A stretch of 32,486 nucleotides of DNA from Alteromonadaceae bacterium (GTDB lineage: Bacteria > Pseudomonadota > Gammaproteobacteria > Enterobacterales > Alteromonadaceae). Each line of letters starts with the position of its first letter. Position 1 is the stretch's first letter. The notes under the pieces were generated by a model. It was not told the origin of the DNA. It ran no database searches and was given only the letters and a program-made list of their open reading frames with translations. The stretch spans positions 1 to 32,486 of the forward strand of contig WFQC01000079.1 in assembly GCA_015487235.1 (NCBI GenBank). The letters run 5' to 3'. Below, piece after piece: positions 24,788-32,486 of the stretch. A program made the translations under genes and the position numbers.

Positions 24788-26065
24788 ATGTCCATAGTTG
24801 CTGTTGGGATAAACCACAAAACTGCGCCAGTATCGGTGAGAGAAAAACTGAGTTTTAATCCTGACCGTTTAAGCTCATCACTACAAGCGTTGCTTGACTT
24901 TGTAAAATGTCGAGAAGCCGCTATTTTGTCTACTTGCAACCGTACTGAACTCTATGTTGTGCAAGATGGAGATTTTTCCCTCACACAAGAAAAAATCATT
25001 CAATGGCTAGAACAACATCATAGTGTACCGGCAAGTATTATTTCGCCTACATTGTATTGGCACCAAGATCAAAATGCCGTGAATCATATGATGCGTGTTG
25101 CGTGTGGGCTCGACTCTTTGGTGTTAGGTGAACCACAAATTTTAGGGCAAATGAAACAAGCTTATAGTCAAGCTAAAGCCGCAGGTTCTATGGCTTTAAT
25201 TATGGATCGCTTATTTCAACGCACTTTTGGTGTCGCCAAACAAGTTCGCACAGAAACCGACATTGGCGCTAGTGCTGTGTCAGTTGCTTTTGCTTCGGTT
25301 AATTTAGCAAAACATATTTTTGGCGACTTAAAAAAATCGAAAGTATTATTAGTTGGTGCGGGTGAAACAATTGAACTTGTAGCGAAACATTTATACGAAA
25401 ATAATGTTGGTAAAATAACGGTTGCGAATAGAACCATTGCACGCGCTGAAAAAATGGCCAATGAAATTGGCGCTGACGTTATTACCTTGGCACAAATTCC
25501 TGAACGCATGAGCGATGCTGATATTGTGATTAGTTCAACAGGCAGTACTTTACCTTTAATCGGTAAAGGCATGGTTGAACAAGCACTGCAAGCAAGAAAA
25601 CATCAACCTATTTTTATGGTTGATTTGGCCGTACCGCGTGATATTGAAGAGCAAGTTGGAGAGCTTGAAGATGTCTTTTTGTACACCGTTGATGATTTAC
25701 AAGATATTATTGCTCAAAATTTAGATAATCGTCGTAAAGCGGCTATTCAAGCTGAAGTTATTGTTAAAAAACAAACTGATAACTTTATGGCGTGGTTACG
25801 GGGGTTAAACACACAAGACGCTGTGGTTGCTTTTCGTAAACAATGCTTAAATACGCGCGATGCTTTACTTGAAAAATCACTCAAACAATTAAAAAATGGT
25901 AAAGACCCCGAAGCGGTTATCGCTCAACTTGCCACACAATTAACTAATAAGTTTATGCATGCGCCCACAAATGCATTACAATCAGCAGCACAAGGTGGCG
26001 AGTTAGACCGATTAATATATCTGCGAGATATTTTTAATCTAGATGTCAAAGATATAGACGCATAA
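24788..26065 (+). CDS. hemA: Glutamyl-tRNA reductase
   Basis: HemA reduces glutamyl-tRNA(Glu) to glutamate semialdehyde, the first step of C5-pathway tetrapyrrole synthesis. From the ATG at 24788 the protein has 425 residues and begins MSIVAVGINHKTAPVSVREK, matching the family N terminus. The frame stays open to a TTG at 24731, but the extra 19 residues have no family counterpart. The active-site Cys50 is in STCNRTEL. GLDSLVLGEPQILGQ, the NADPH-binding LLVGAGETIELVAKHL and the C-terminal dimerisation helix are present. No Shine-Dalgarno is visible before the ATG; the upstream 40 bases are pyrimidine- and A-rich. It heads hemA-prfA-prmC-sirB2. Confidence 0.97.
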   Translation: MSIVAVGINHKTAPVSVREKLSFNPDRLSSSLQALLDFVKCREAAILSTCNRTELYVVQDGDFSLTQEKIIQWLEQHHSVPASIISPTLYWHQDQNAVNHMMRVACGLDSLVLGEPQILGQMKQAYSQAKAAGSMALIMDRLFQRTFGVAKQVRTETDIGASAVSVAFASVNLAKHIFGDLKKSKVLLVGAGETIELVAKHLYENNVGKITVANRTIARAEKMANEIGADVITLAQIPERMSDADIVISSTGSTLPLIGKGMVEQALQARKHQPIFMVDLAVPRDIEEQVGELEDVFLYTVDDLQDIIAQNLDNRRKAAIQAEVIVKKQTDNFMAWLRGLNTQDAVVAFRKQCLNTRDALLEKSLKQLKNGKDPEAVIAQLATQLTNKFMHAPTNALQSAAQGGELDRLIYLRDIFNLDVKDIDA

Positions 26066-26130
26066 ATAACAATGCTGATAACCTCTGCGCAACATTTTTT
26101 CTGTAGCAATTATTAAATAAAGAATTATCA

Positions 26131-27222
26131 ATGAATAAAACTGTTTATCAAAAATTAGAAGGCTTAATAGAGCGTTTTGAAGAAGTACAAGCACTACTTT
26201 CTGACCCTGATACGATTAGCGATCAAGAAAAGTTTAGGGAGCTGTCAAAAGAATATTCGCAACTTGAAGTAGTCACTAAAGCATTTCAAGCTTTTCAAAA
26301 AGCTGAAAATGATTTGGCTGAAGCGGAGAATATGCTCAAAGATGAAGACCCAGATATGCGAGAAATGGGTCAAGAAGAATATAAAAATGCCAAGCAAAAT
26401 ATAGAAAAGCTTGAGCAAGAATTACAAATATTATTGCTACCTAAAGATCCTAAAGATGACAATAACTGCTTTGTGGAAATTAGAGCTGGAGCTGGTGGAG
26501 ATGAAGCGGCTATTTTTGCAGGTGATTTATTTCGAATGTACAGTCGTTACGCTGAAAAACAAGGCTGGCGTGTTGAAGTAATGAATGCCAGTGAAAGTGA
26601 GCAGGGTGGTTACAAAGAAATTATCATGAAAATAGAAGGCGATGGGGTTTACGGTCAAATGAAATTTGAGTCGGGTGGGCATCGTGTGCAACGTGTACCC
26701 GAAACAGAATCACAAGGGCGAGTTCATACTTCCGCTTGTACTGTTGTTGTTATGCCAGAAATACCCGAAGCAGAAGCGATTGAAATTAACAAAGCGGATC
26801 TTAAAATTGATACTTTTAGAGCCTCAGGCGCAGGTGGTCAGCATGTTAACAAAACAGACTCCGCTATTCGTATTACTCACCTACCTACTGGTATTGTGGT
26901 TGAGTGCCAAGATCAACGCTCGCAACATAAAAACCGTGCACAAGCTATGTCGGTTTTACAAGCGCGTTTACAAGCGGCTGAAGATGAAAAACGCCGTAGT
27001 GAAGAAGAATCATCTCGTCGCAACTTAGTGGCCAGTGGCGATCGTTCAGAGCGTATTCGCACCTATAATTTTCCACAAGGGCGTATGAGTGACCATCGTA
27101 TTAACTTAACGCTTTATCGCTTAAATGAAATTATGGAAGGTAATTTGCAATTGGTTATGGAACCCATCATGCAAGAGAACCAAGCAGATTTATTAGCGGC
27201 ATTATCATCAGAAAATAGCTAG
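26131..27222 (+). CDS. prfA: Peptide chain release factor 1
   Basis: RF1 terminates translation at UAA and UAG. The 363 residues include the codon-recognition tripeptide PET at 190-192 (usually PAT or PVT in RF1) within [14 protein letters not shown]. The catalytic GGQ is at 235-237 within [17 protein letters not shown]. The N-terminal coiled domain and the C-terminal LNEIMEGNL end are complete. It lies 65 bases after hemA and is followed two bases later by the prmC start, whose product methylates the GGQ glutamine. Confidence 0.98.
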   Translation: MNKTVYQKLEGLIERFEEVQALLSDPDTISDQEKFRELSKEYSQLEVVTKAFQAFQKAENDLAEAENMLKDEDPDMREMGQEEYKNAKQNIEKLEQELQILLLPKDPKDDNNCFVEIRAGAGGDEAAIFAGDLFRMYSRYAEKQGWRVEVMNASESEQGGYKEIIMKIEGDGVYGQMKFESGGHRVQRVPETESQGRVHTSACTVVVMPEIPEAEAIEINKADLKIDTFRASGAGGQHVNKTDSAIRITHLPTGIVVECQDQRSQHKNRAQAMSVLQARLQAAEDEKRRSEEESSRRNLVASGDRSERIRTYNFPQGRMSDHRINLTLYRLNEIMEGNLQLVMEPIMQENQADLLAALSSENS

Positions 27223-27224
27223 TT

Positions 27225-28127
27225 TTGACGTCTAAATCAACACCCCATTTACCTTGTTTAATCACCACAACTACTGTTGCTGCTGTGATTAAACAAGCTA
27301 GCGTATTTTTAAATACACAGACAAAAACAGATACTGCTAAGCTCGATGCGCAGCTATTATTAGCTTTTGCTTTAAACAAATCGGTAAGTTATTTATTAAC
27401 TTGGCCTGATGAAATTTTATCAGCTAAAACAATTGCACAATTTCAATCACTGTTAAATCGACGCTTACAAGGCGAACCTATTGCTTATGTGTTAGAAGAA
27501 AAAGAATTTTGGTCGCTACCTTTTAAAGTGTCACCTGCAACCTTGATCCCTCGTCCTGATACTGAATTGCTAGTTGAGCAAGTTTTGTTACATTTTGCCA
27601 ATAAAAAAGATGCTATAGTTTGCCTCGATTTAGGTACAGGTACTGGTGCTATAGCATTAGCACTAGCTTCAGAGCGACATAACTGGCAGATTGATGCGGT
27701 TGATTTTAGCGAAGAAGCCGTTGCGTTAGCGCAATATAATGCACAGCAACTGGCGTTAACTCAGGTAACTATTTATCAAAGTGATTGGTTTGCTGGTGTA
27801 CCGAGTGATAAACAATTTGATGTTATTGTGAGTAATCCACCTTATATAGATAAAACCGATAAACATTTAACTGAAGGTGATGTACGTTTTGAACCTAAAA
27901 CCGCTTTAGTGGCTAATAAGCAAGGCTTAGCCGATATTGAAAAAATAGCGACACAAGCTCGCCAATTTTTAAAAAATAATGGCATGTTATTTTTCGAGCA
28001 TGGATATCAGCAAGCGATAGCGGTGCAAACGCTGTTAAAAAGTTTAGGGTATCAAAATATTCAAACGATAACTGATTTATCGGGTAACGATCGCGTTACT
28101 AAAGCTGTTTATACTCAGGCTACCTAA
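27225..28127 (+). CDS. prmC: Peptide chain release factor N5-glutamine methyltransferase
   Basis: PrmC methylates the Gln of the GGQ motif in RF1 and RF2 using SAM. From the TTG at 27225 the protein has 300 residues. The SAM-binding DLGTGTGAI is at 135-143, the catalytic NPPY at 204-207 and IPRPDTE at 108-114. The start is uncertain: no ATG lies in the first 20 codons. TTG sits two bases after the prfA stop, suggesting coupling. A GTG at 27285 would give a protein closer to the E. coli length. TVAAVIKQA (residues 17-25) resembles the usual family N terminus, so the upstream TTG is preferred. A perfect 13-bp inverted repeat covers codons 10-25. Confidence 0.95.
   Translation: MTSKSTPHLPCLITTTTVAAVIKQASVFLNTQTKTDTAKLDAQLLLAFALNKSVSYLLTWPDEILSAKTIAQFQSLLNRRLQGEPIAYVLEEKEFWSLPFKVSPATLIPRPDTELLVEQVLLHFANKKDAIVCLDLGTGTGAIALALASERHNWQIDAVDFSEEAVALAQYNAQQLALTQVTIYQSDWFAGVPSDKQFDVIVSNPPYIDKTDKHLTEGDVRFEPKTALVANKQGLADIEKIATQARQFLKNNGMLFFEHGYQQAIAVQTLLKSLGYQNIQTITDLSGNDRVTKAVYTQAT
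27253..27297 (+). repeat. 13-bp perfect inverted repeat inside the prmC start
   Basis: CTTGTTTAATCAC (27253-27265) and GTGATTAAACAAG (27285-27297) are exact complements. The 19-base loop contains a further CAAC-TACT-GTTG hairpin. In mRNA this is a strong stem about 30 bases after the TTG start. There is no T-run after it, so it is not an ordinary terminator. Confidence 0.8.
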
Positions 28128-28185
28128 AGACAGAACGTAGCAAAAATGAGTCAAACAATAACAATAAAAACTATAGGATATATTT

Positions 28186-28551
28186 ATGAAACATTTACAC
28201 ATGACCATAGCATTTATTAGTGTCGCACTATTTACGTTGCGTTTTATTTGGTTGCTTATTGGTTCTGATAAACTACAGCAAAAATGGGTAAAAATAACGC
28301 CTCATGTTATTGATACTTTATTACTAGCCTTAGGTATTGCGATGGCTGTAGAATTAAGTATTAACCCTGTAGAGCAATATTGGTTTGCCGAAAAATTATT
28401 TGCTGTTGTTGCATACATATTTACAGGCTATTACACTTTAAAGCTCGCGCGTAATCGTACTATGCAAATTATTGGTTTTTTAGGGGCATTAGGTTGGGTT
28501 ATGCTTGTAGTTCGTTTGGCTATAACAAAAGCACCGATTTTTTTAGGGTAA
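28186..28551 (+). CDS. sirB2: SirB2-family inner-membrane protein
   Basis: This 121-residue integral membrane protein has four predicted spans: about residues 6-26, 42-60, 68-88 and 96-114. The start MKHLHMTIAFISVALFTLRF and the KITPHVIDTLLLALG segment are characteristic of SirB2 (YchQ). The Salmonella name refers to up-regulation of invasion genes; the biochemical role is unknown. It follows prmC by 58 bases with AGGA in its leader, the same prmC-ychQ order as in E. coli, where sirB1 comes next. Here sirB1 is 3.5 kb away. Confidence 0.92.
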   Translation: MKHLHMTIAFISVALFTLRFIWLLIGSDKLQQKWVKITPHVIDTLLLALGIAMAVELSINPVEQYWFAEKLFAVVAYIFTGYYTLKLARNRTMQIIGFLGALGWVMLVVRLAITKAPIFLG

Positions 28552-28594
28552 GGAACTCTTGCGTTTTTAAATTTAATAAAATGTAAACTTAAAA

Positions 28595-28619
28595 GGTCAA
28601 CACGTCTTTAGTGTTGATC
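28595..28619 (+). terminator. Probable terminator after sirB2
   Basis: A 9-bp stem (28595-28603 with 28611-28619, one G-U pair) is followed after four bases by TTTTTT at about 28624. It ends close to the start of the peptidase gene at 28645, so it might also lie in that gene's leader. Confidence 0.55.
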
Positions 28620-28644
28620 GGTATTTTTTATTTGGTAGGTTGTT

Positions 28645-30588
28645 ATGTTAGTAAGGATGCTGTTTTCTGTATGCCTTTTTGTTGCTTTTTTAAAACCAGT
28701 AGAAGGGGTATTGTTACCTGTTGAAGCTTTTGCTAGTTTACCTAAAATATCTAATGTTATCTTATCACCTAATGGTAAATATGTTGCCTCGTTAGTCAAT
28801 ATCAATAACGATAGAATACAAGGAAGTGCAATTAAGCTACTTGACTTAACAACGAAGGAAAATCGTTATTTACTGCTAACCGATAATAAAAATTATGTCA
28901 TTGATGAAATAGTTTGGGCTAATAATCAGATTTTACTTGTACATACTAGCTATCCTGACAGAAAAGGAAATACCCCGCTTGTTCGTACTAATTTGCTCAG
29001 GCTTGATATTAACACGCGACAAACCTCCCATGTTATTACGAAAAAACTATTAAAACATCTTCGTTATATTCCCAACATATTATCAACGGTTGTTGATTAT
29101 TTGCCTGATGATGAAGATCATATTCTAATGTCTATCGCTGGCTTTAAAAACTCTGGTGAACACACCTTAATTAAAGTTGCTTTAACTGATAATCCTAACT
29201 TTGATATTGTACAAAAGTTAAAAAGAGGTGTATTTAGCTGGCTTACTGATAGTGAACATAATATTCGTATTGCTATTCACCGACAAAAAACACGCTATAA
29301 AATTAAAGAAAAATTACCTAACAAAGACAGTTATAGAGACTTATGGCAGTTTGATATTTTTTCAGAACAAGAAGTTTGGCCATTAGGTTTTGGTAAAGAT
29401 CCCAATATTCTTTATGTTAAAGCCTTACATCAAGGCAAAGATGCCGTATTTTCTGTCGATCTTAGTAAAAAACCGCTGACTAAAACACTGATTTATGCAA
29501 ATGATGATTATGACGTGCAAGGTATTTTACAATATTCTAACCTCTCAGGAGAGTTGATCGCGGTGGATCATCATTTTATTACTAAACAGTATCAAAAGTT
29601 GCAACAAGGTATTGATCTTGTCTTTCCTGATACCGTGAATACTATTATCGATTTTAGCACTGATGAGCAAAAATACGTTGTTTTAACTCATAGTGATATT
29701 GAACCAGGTAGTTATTACATTGGTGACAGAAGTAAAAATACTATTGAATTTTTAGCACATAAATACCCTGATTTAACGCCTAAACTGCTAAGTGAAAAAC
29801 AAAAAATTACTTATAAGGCTCGTGATGGCTTAACAATAGAAGGCTTTTTAACGCTCCCTAATCAACAACAACAAACTCATTTGCCAACGATTATTTTTCC
29901 GCATGGTGGCCCGATTAGTTTTGATAATGATAGTTTTGACTATTGGACACAATTTTTTGCCAATAGAGGTTATGCCGTATTACAAATGAACTTTAGAGGG
30001 TCTTATGGTTACGGTTTTGACTTTATGAAACAAGGGCTTGCTTCATGGGGGTTATCAATGCAAGACGATATTGAAGATGGTACTCGTTGGATGATCAAAC
30101 AAGGATATACAGATCCTAATAATATTTGTATTGTTGGAGCTAGCTATGGAGGATATGCTGCATTAATGGCTACCATTAAAACGCCAGAACTTTACCAGTG
30201 TGTCATTAGCTTTGCAGGGGTAACTGATATTGAAAATTTAGTGGTTTCAAGTAAAAAGTTTACAAATTATGACATAGTTAAAAAGCAAATAGGCAATGAT
30301 TTTTCTGAGCTATGGCAACGCTCTCCTCTTAAACATGCTGATAAACTTTATAAACCAACGTTACTTATTCATGGCAGCGAAGATCGCGTTGTAAGTGTAC
30401 GACAAAGTGAAAGGCTTTATAGTAAATTAAAGGGGCTAGACAGAAATGTTGATTTTATCTCACTCGAAGAAGGTGATCACTACTTAAGTAACAACCAGCA
30501 TCGAGTCTTAACATTTAAAGCAATGGATAAGTTTTTGAAGACCTATTTAAAGCAAAATTCATCGCAACCTACAAAGTCGGCTCCGTAA
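28645..30588 (+). CDS. Secreted S9-family (prolyl oligopeptidase-like) serine peptidase
   Basis: This 647-residue protein has a signal peptide (MLVRMLFSVCLFVAFLKPVEG), a beta-propeller-like N-terminal half (about 30-385) and an alpha/beta-hydrolase catalytic domain (about 390-635). The triad is clear: Ser500 in GASYGGY, Asp580 in HGSEDRVV and His612 in EEGDHYLS. The oxyanion segment is PHGGP at 419-423. Such acyl-aminoacyl/dipeptidyl peptidases cut peptides in the periplasm or outside the cell and suit a protein-degrading marine bacterium; the exact specificity is not visible. ATG codons at 28645 and 28657 are alternative starts, both with weak ribosome-binding sites. The gene sits between sirB2 and the IS element, breaking the usual sirB2-sirB1 pair. 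Confidence 0.92.
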   Translation: MLVRMLFSVCLFVAFLKPVEGVLLPVEAFASLPKISNVILSPNGKYVASLVNINNDRIQGSAIKLLDLTTKENRYLLLTDNKNYVIDEIVWANNQILLVHTSYPDRKGNTPLVRTNLLRLDINTRQTSHVITKKLLKHLRYIPNILSTVVDYLPDDEDHILMSIAGFKNSGEHTLIKVALTDNPNFDIVQKLKRGVFSWLTDSEHNIRIAIHRQKTRYKIKEKLPNKDSYRDLWQFDIFSEQEVWPLGFGKDPNILYVKALHQGKDAVFSVDLSKKPLTKTLIYANDDYDVQGILQYSNLSGELIAVDHHFITKQYQKLQQGIDLVFPDTVNTIIDFSTDEQKYVVLTHSDIEPGSYYIGDRSKNTIEFLAHKYPDLTPKLLSEKQKITYKARDGLTIEGFLTLPNQQQQTHLPTIIFPHGGPISFDNDSFDYWTQFFANRGYAVLQMNFRGSYGYGFDFMKQGLASWGLSMQDDIEDGTRWMIKQGYTDPNNICIVGASYGGYAALMATIKTPELYQCVISFAGVTDIENLVVSSKKFTNYDIVKKQIGNDFSELWQRSPLKHADKLYKPTLLIHGSEDRVVSVRQSERLYSKLKGLDRNVDFISLEEGDHYLSNNQHRVLTFKAMDKFLKTYLKQNSSQPTKSAP

Positions 30589-30623
30589 TAAAGAATTAGA
30601 CAGACATCATCGGGAAATAACTT

Positions 30624-30633
30624 ATTTACGAGG
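30624..30633. repeat. Target-site duplication, left copy
   Basis: ATTTACGAGG directly abuts the left terminal repeat of the IS and is repeated exactly at 31901-31910. Confidence 0.92.
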
Positions 30634-31900
30634 TAGGGCAAACGGGTTAAAACTATGCAGATGTAAAGCCGACAGTTAATACTTTCATCATATAATTTTC
30701 ATCCCAGCCAGCTTTTAGCCGTTTAGTTTTGACTCCAACCTTTACGCTTTTCTCATTTTTTAACAAGTTAAGCGCTATTTTGTTCATCATTGAGAAGTTT
30801 TCTGCCCCATAGCCACTTCTCAAACGATTTTGATCTTCATTAAAGCTAACGTCTAATTGCCAATGCAGCCTATTTTCAACAAACCAATGACTACGTATTG
30901 CATTGGCAATAAAATCGGCATTTTTATCACTATGACTGGTAATGTAAAGTCGCTGCTCACGTGATACCTTTCCTTGCACTTCTCTTCTTGAATCAACGAT
31001 TGCAATACCTTTGATGCTTTTCCATCTAGGGTGGCGCTCAATTAGCCACTGCACATCATCGGTTAACCAAACATTTCGCTGTTCAAGACGCCCATGCTCA
31101 CCATTAGCTGTTTTACTAACTGTATGTGATATGTTCTTAAATGCATTTGCCAAATTTGTTTCTAAAAATAGCTTAATGTCATCATGAAATTCACCTTGGT
31201 TACCTTTTAAGGCCAAAACATAGTCCGCTTCAGCGTCTACTATTTTATCGGCAATCGAAAACTGACACCCCATGGCATCCATCGTTATCGTCGCTCCTTT
31301 AATGTCTAATAAATCAAGCAATAAAGGAATGGCGGTAATTTCATTCGATTTTTCATTAACCTTGGTTTGACCAAAGCATAAATTGTTTTTTGCTGACCAA
31401 GCACTAACGAGGTGTATAGCAGAAGCCCCCGAAGCTTTGTCTAACGTTCTGCGCATGGTTTTGCCATCTATTGAAACAATATCATCTTTCAAGTTACCTA
31501 ATTGGCTCACCCACTTGGTAAAAGCCTCGGAAAATTCTTTAGGCTTTACACGGTTCAATACATCAGAAAATGTATCGTGACTAGGTATGCCATGCTTTAA
31601 ATCTAGAAAGCTCTTAAACCAGTCTATTTTAGCTTTCCCGTATTCTTCAATAGCACAAAAATCATCACAGCCACAGATAATTGCACAAATGGATATTGTC
31701 AATATATTAACTAATGGATGGCGCAAACGCCGATTTATTCTTGGGTCGGTTAGCCCACCGAAAGCTTTACTGATAGTAGTCTCTGTCATAATAATTCAGG
31801 CAAAGACCATTATATGCCACGCCTAGCAGGATCGGTCAAATGATCAAAACTGTTTGCTTAAATTATCGACTAACAGATGAAATTAAACCCGTTTGCCCTA
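30634..31900 (-). mobile_element. ISAs1-family insertion sequence, complete (1267 bp)
   Basis: The ends are 18-bp terminal inverted repeats: TAGGGCAAACGGGTTAAA at 30634-30651, and its complement at 31883-31900 with one mismatch. Exact 10-bp direct repeats ATTTACGAGG flank the element, within the 8-10 bp expected for ISAs1. A single intact transposase ORF fills it. Intact ends, ORF and duplication indicate a recent, probably active insertion. It lies between the S9 peptidase gene and sirB1. Confidence 0.93.
30653..31789 (-). CDS. ISAs1-family DDE transposase
   Basis: The 378 residues match the ISAs1/H-repeat transposase family: N-terminal GGLTDPRINRRLRHPLVNIL, then IPSHDTFSDVLNRV. The catalytic residues are D108 (VSIDGKTMR), D171 (TITMDAMGCQ) and E305 (WFVENRLHWQLDV). 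The ORF is uninterrupted, so the enzyme should be functional. It occupies nearly the whole element, ending one base inside the left terminal repeat. Transcription runs opposite to the flanking host genes. Confidence 0.95.
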   Translation of the reverse strand: MTETTISKAFGGLTDPRINRRLRHPLVNILTISICAIICGCDDFCAIEEYGKAKIDWFKSFLDLKHGIPSHDTFSDVLNRVKPKEFSEAFTKWVSQLGNLKDDIVSIDGKTMRRTLDKASGASAIHLVSAWSAKNNLCFGQTKVNEKSNEITAIPLLLDLLDIKGATITMDAMGCQFSIADKIVDAEADYVLALKGNQGEFHDDIKLFLETNLANAFKNISHTVSKTANGEHGRLEQRNVWLTDDVQWLIERHPRWKSIKGIAIVDSRREVQGKVSREQRLYITSHSDKNADFIANAIRSHWFVENRLHWQLDVSFNEDQNRLRSGYGAENFSMMNKIALNLLKNEKSVKVGVKTKRLKAGWDENYMMKVLTVGFTSA

Positions 31901-31910
31901 ATTTACGAGG
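31901..31910. repeat. Target-site duplication, right copy
   Basis: ATTTACGAGG directly follows the right terminal repeat of the IS and is identical to 30624-30633. Confidence 0.92.
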
Positions 31911-31958
31911 CTATTCTACTAGGATGCTGCGTTATTTTTGGTTAAAATAGGCAGATAT

Positions 31959-31980
31959 ACCAAGACGGTATAGTCTTGGT
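31959..31980 (+). terminator. Hairpin between the IS and sirB1, possible former terminator of the peptidase gene
   Basis: A perfect 8-bp stem, ACCAAGAC (31959-31966) with GTCTTGGT (31973-31980), is followed by TTCTTC. Without the IS it would lie about 90 bases past the peptidase stop. The T-run is weak, so it may instead be part of the sirB1 leader. Confidence 0.45.
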
Positions 31981-32014
31981 TTCTTCATTCCACTAGGTAG
32001 TATTATTGTTGTCA

Positions 32015-32486
32015 ATGAATCCATTATTAATTACTGAAATTTGTGCAGAGCAATCAGATTTACTGAATGCATTAATCTTATTAGAAGAATACATTTTTGA
32101 AGGAAAACCAGAGGTATTAACAGCATTTGATACACTCATTGCTAGCTGTCAGCAAGCAATAGCATTAGATCAAGAGCATGATCCTTTAGTGCAGGTTGAG
32201 CAGTTTTTAGATCATTTCTTTGTTACGCAATTATTTATCGACAACGCCCAGCAGTCTTGGCCGATTAAGAGTTACCGTTTAGTGCATGCTCTTCATTATC
32301 GTCGTGTAGCTCCGGTATTAAAAGTTATTTTATTGCAACACATTGCGCGTCTTTGTGGCTTAAATTGTGATGTAGTTTTTATACCAGAAAGCTTAATGAT
32401 GCGTATTATCTGCACTGATGATTATATTGTTATTTTTGATGTCGTTACAGGTGAAGCTTTAGATTGGCAAAATTTTGACAACCGTA
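32015..32486 (+). CDS. sirB1: SirB1 family protein (transglutaminase-like domain), 5' part
   Basis: This frame is open from the ATG at 32015 to the end of the window: 157 codons, beginning MNPLLITEICAEQSDLLNAL. It resembles E. coli SirB1 (YchA): an N-terminal helical region, a short YRLVHALHYRRVAPVLKVIL block where YchA has its transglutaminase-like core, then VVFIPESLMMRIICTDDYIVIFDVVTGEAL. That segment aligns with YchA VIFPTQLILRIECPDGEIWL and beyond. The core Cys-His residues of active transglutaminases are not evident in the part seen. Its usual neighbour sirB2 is 3.5 kb upstream, separated by the peptidase gene and the IS. The C-terminal TPR-like half is outside the window. Confidence 0.78.
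   Translation, partial: MNPLLITEICAEQSDLLNALILLEEYIFEGKPEVLTAFDTLIASCQQAIALDQEHDPLVQVEQFLDHFFVTQLFIDNAQQSWPIKSYRLVHALHYRRVAPVLKVILLQHIARLCGLNCDVVFIPESLMMRIICTDDYIVIFDVVTGEALDWQNFDNR

Noticed and set aside
27167-27379. Minus-strand frame of 70 codons across the prfA-prmC junction
   Set aside because: It mirrors the prmC frame only because of the inverted repeat; there is no independent coding evidence.

Overview
The window looks like a chromosome segment of a low-GC marine gammaproteobacterium of the Alteromonadales, most likely Colwellia or a close relative. This is inferred from protein similarity to E. coli, Vibrio and Shewanella housekeeping genes, A/T-rich codon use and spacers, and gene order; no taxonomic search was run. 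Most of it is conserved core chromosome, with accessory content at a few points.

Bases 1-7 kb are a redox and stress block: the 5' part of a metallo-beta-lactamase-fold (MBL) hydrolase gene; a 1-Cys peroxiredoxin; a cytochrome bd oxidase operon (small membrane ORF, cydA, cydB, cydX, ybgE) behind an FNR-like box; a DsbA-fold protein lacking the second active-site Cys; the small heat-shock gene ibpA with a near-perfect sigma-32 promoter and a leader that folds like a ROSE RNA thermometer; and a thiol peroxidase with a signal peptide. Bases 7.2-9.3 kb hold a two-gene signalling unit: a receiver-CheC fusion followed by a PAS-GGDEF diguanylate cyclase.

Bases 9.3-16.8 kb carry miaB-ybeZ-ybeY-ybeX-lnt on the minus strand, divergent from a ubiF-type hydroxylase, then a tRNA array (Met, Leu, Gln, Gln) on the minus strand. 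This is the same neighbourhood as in E. coli. Bases 17-18 kb hold two tandem paralogous secreted proteins that resemble DUF3718. Bases 18.1-24.6 kb are ychF, pth, rplY, an unrecognised membrane-anchored protein with three LTxEQ motifs, prs, ispE and lolB, all on the minus strand. Divergent to these are hemA-prfA-prmC-sirB2.

From 28.6 kb the conserved hemA-prfA-prmC-sirB2-sirB1 order is interrupted by a secreted S9-family peptidase gene and a complete ISAs1-family insertion sequence with a 10-bp target duplication. sirB1 resumes at 32.0 kb and runs off the window.

The clearest non-coding signals are the ibpA leader, a dispersed palindromic repeat with three copies, a strong inverted repeat inside the start of prmC, and several clean intrinsic terminators. 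I did not find a CRISPR array, prophage or defence island. The most interesting items are regulatory RNA structures and small or unrecognised proteins, not a new multi-gene system.
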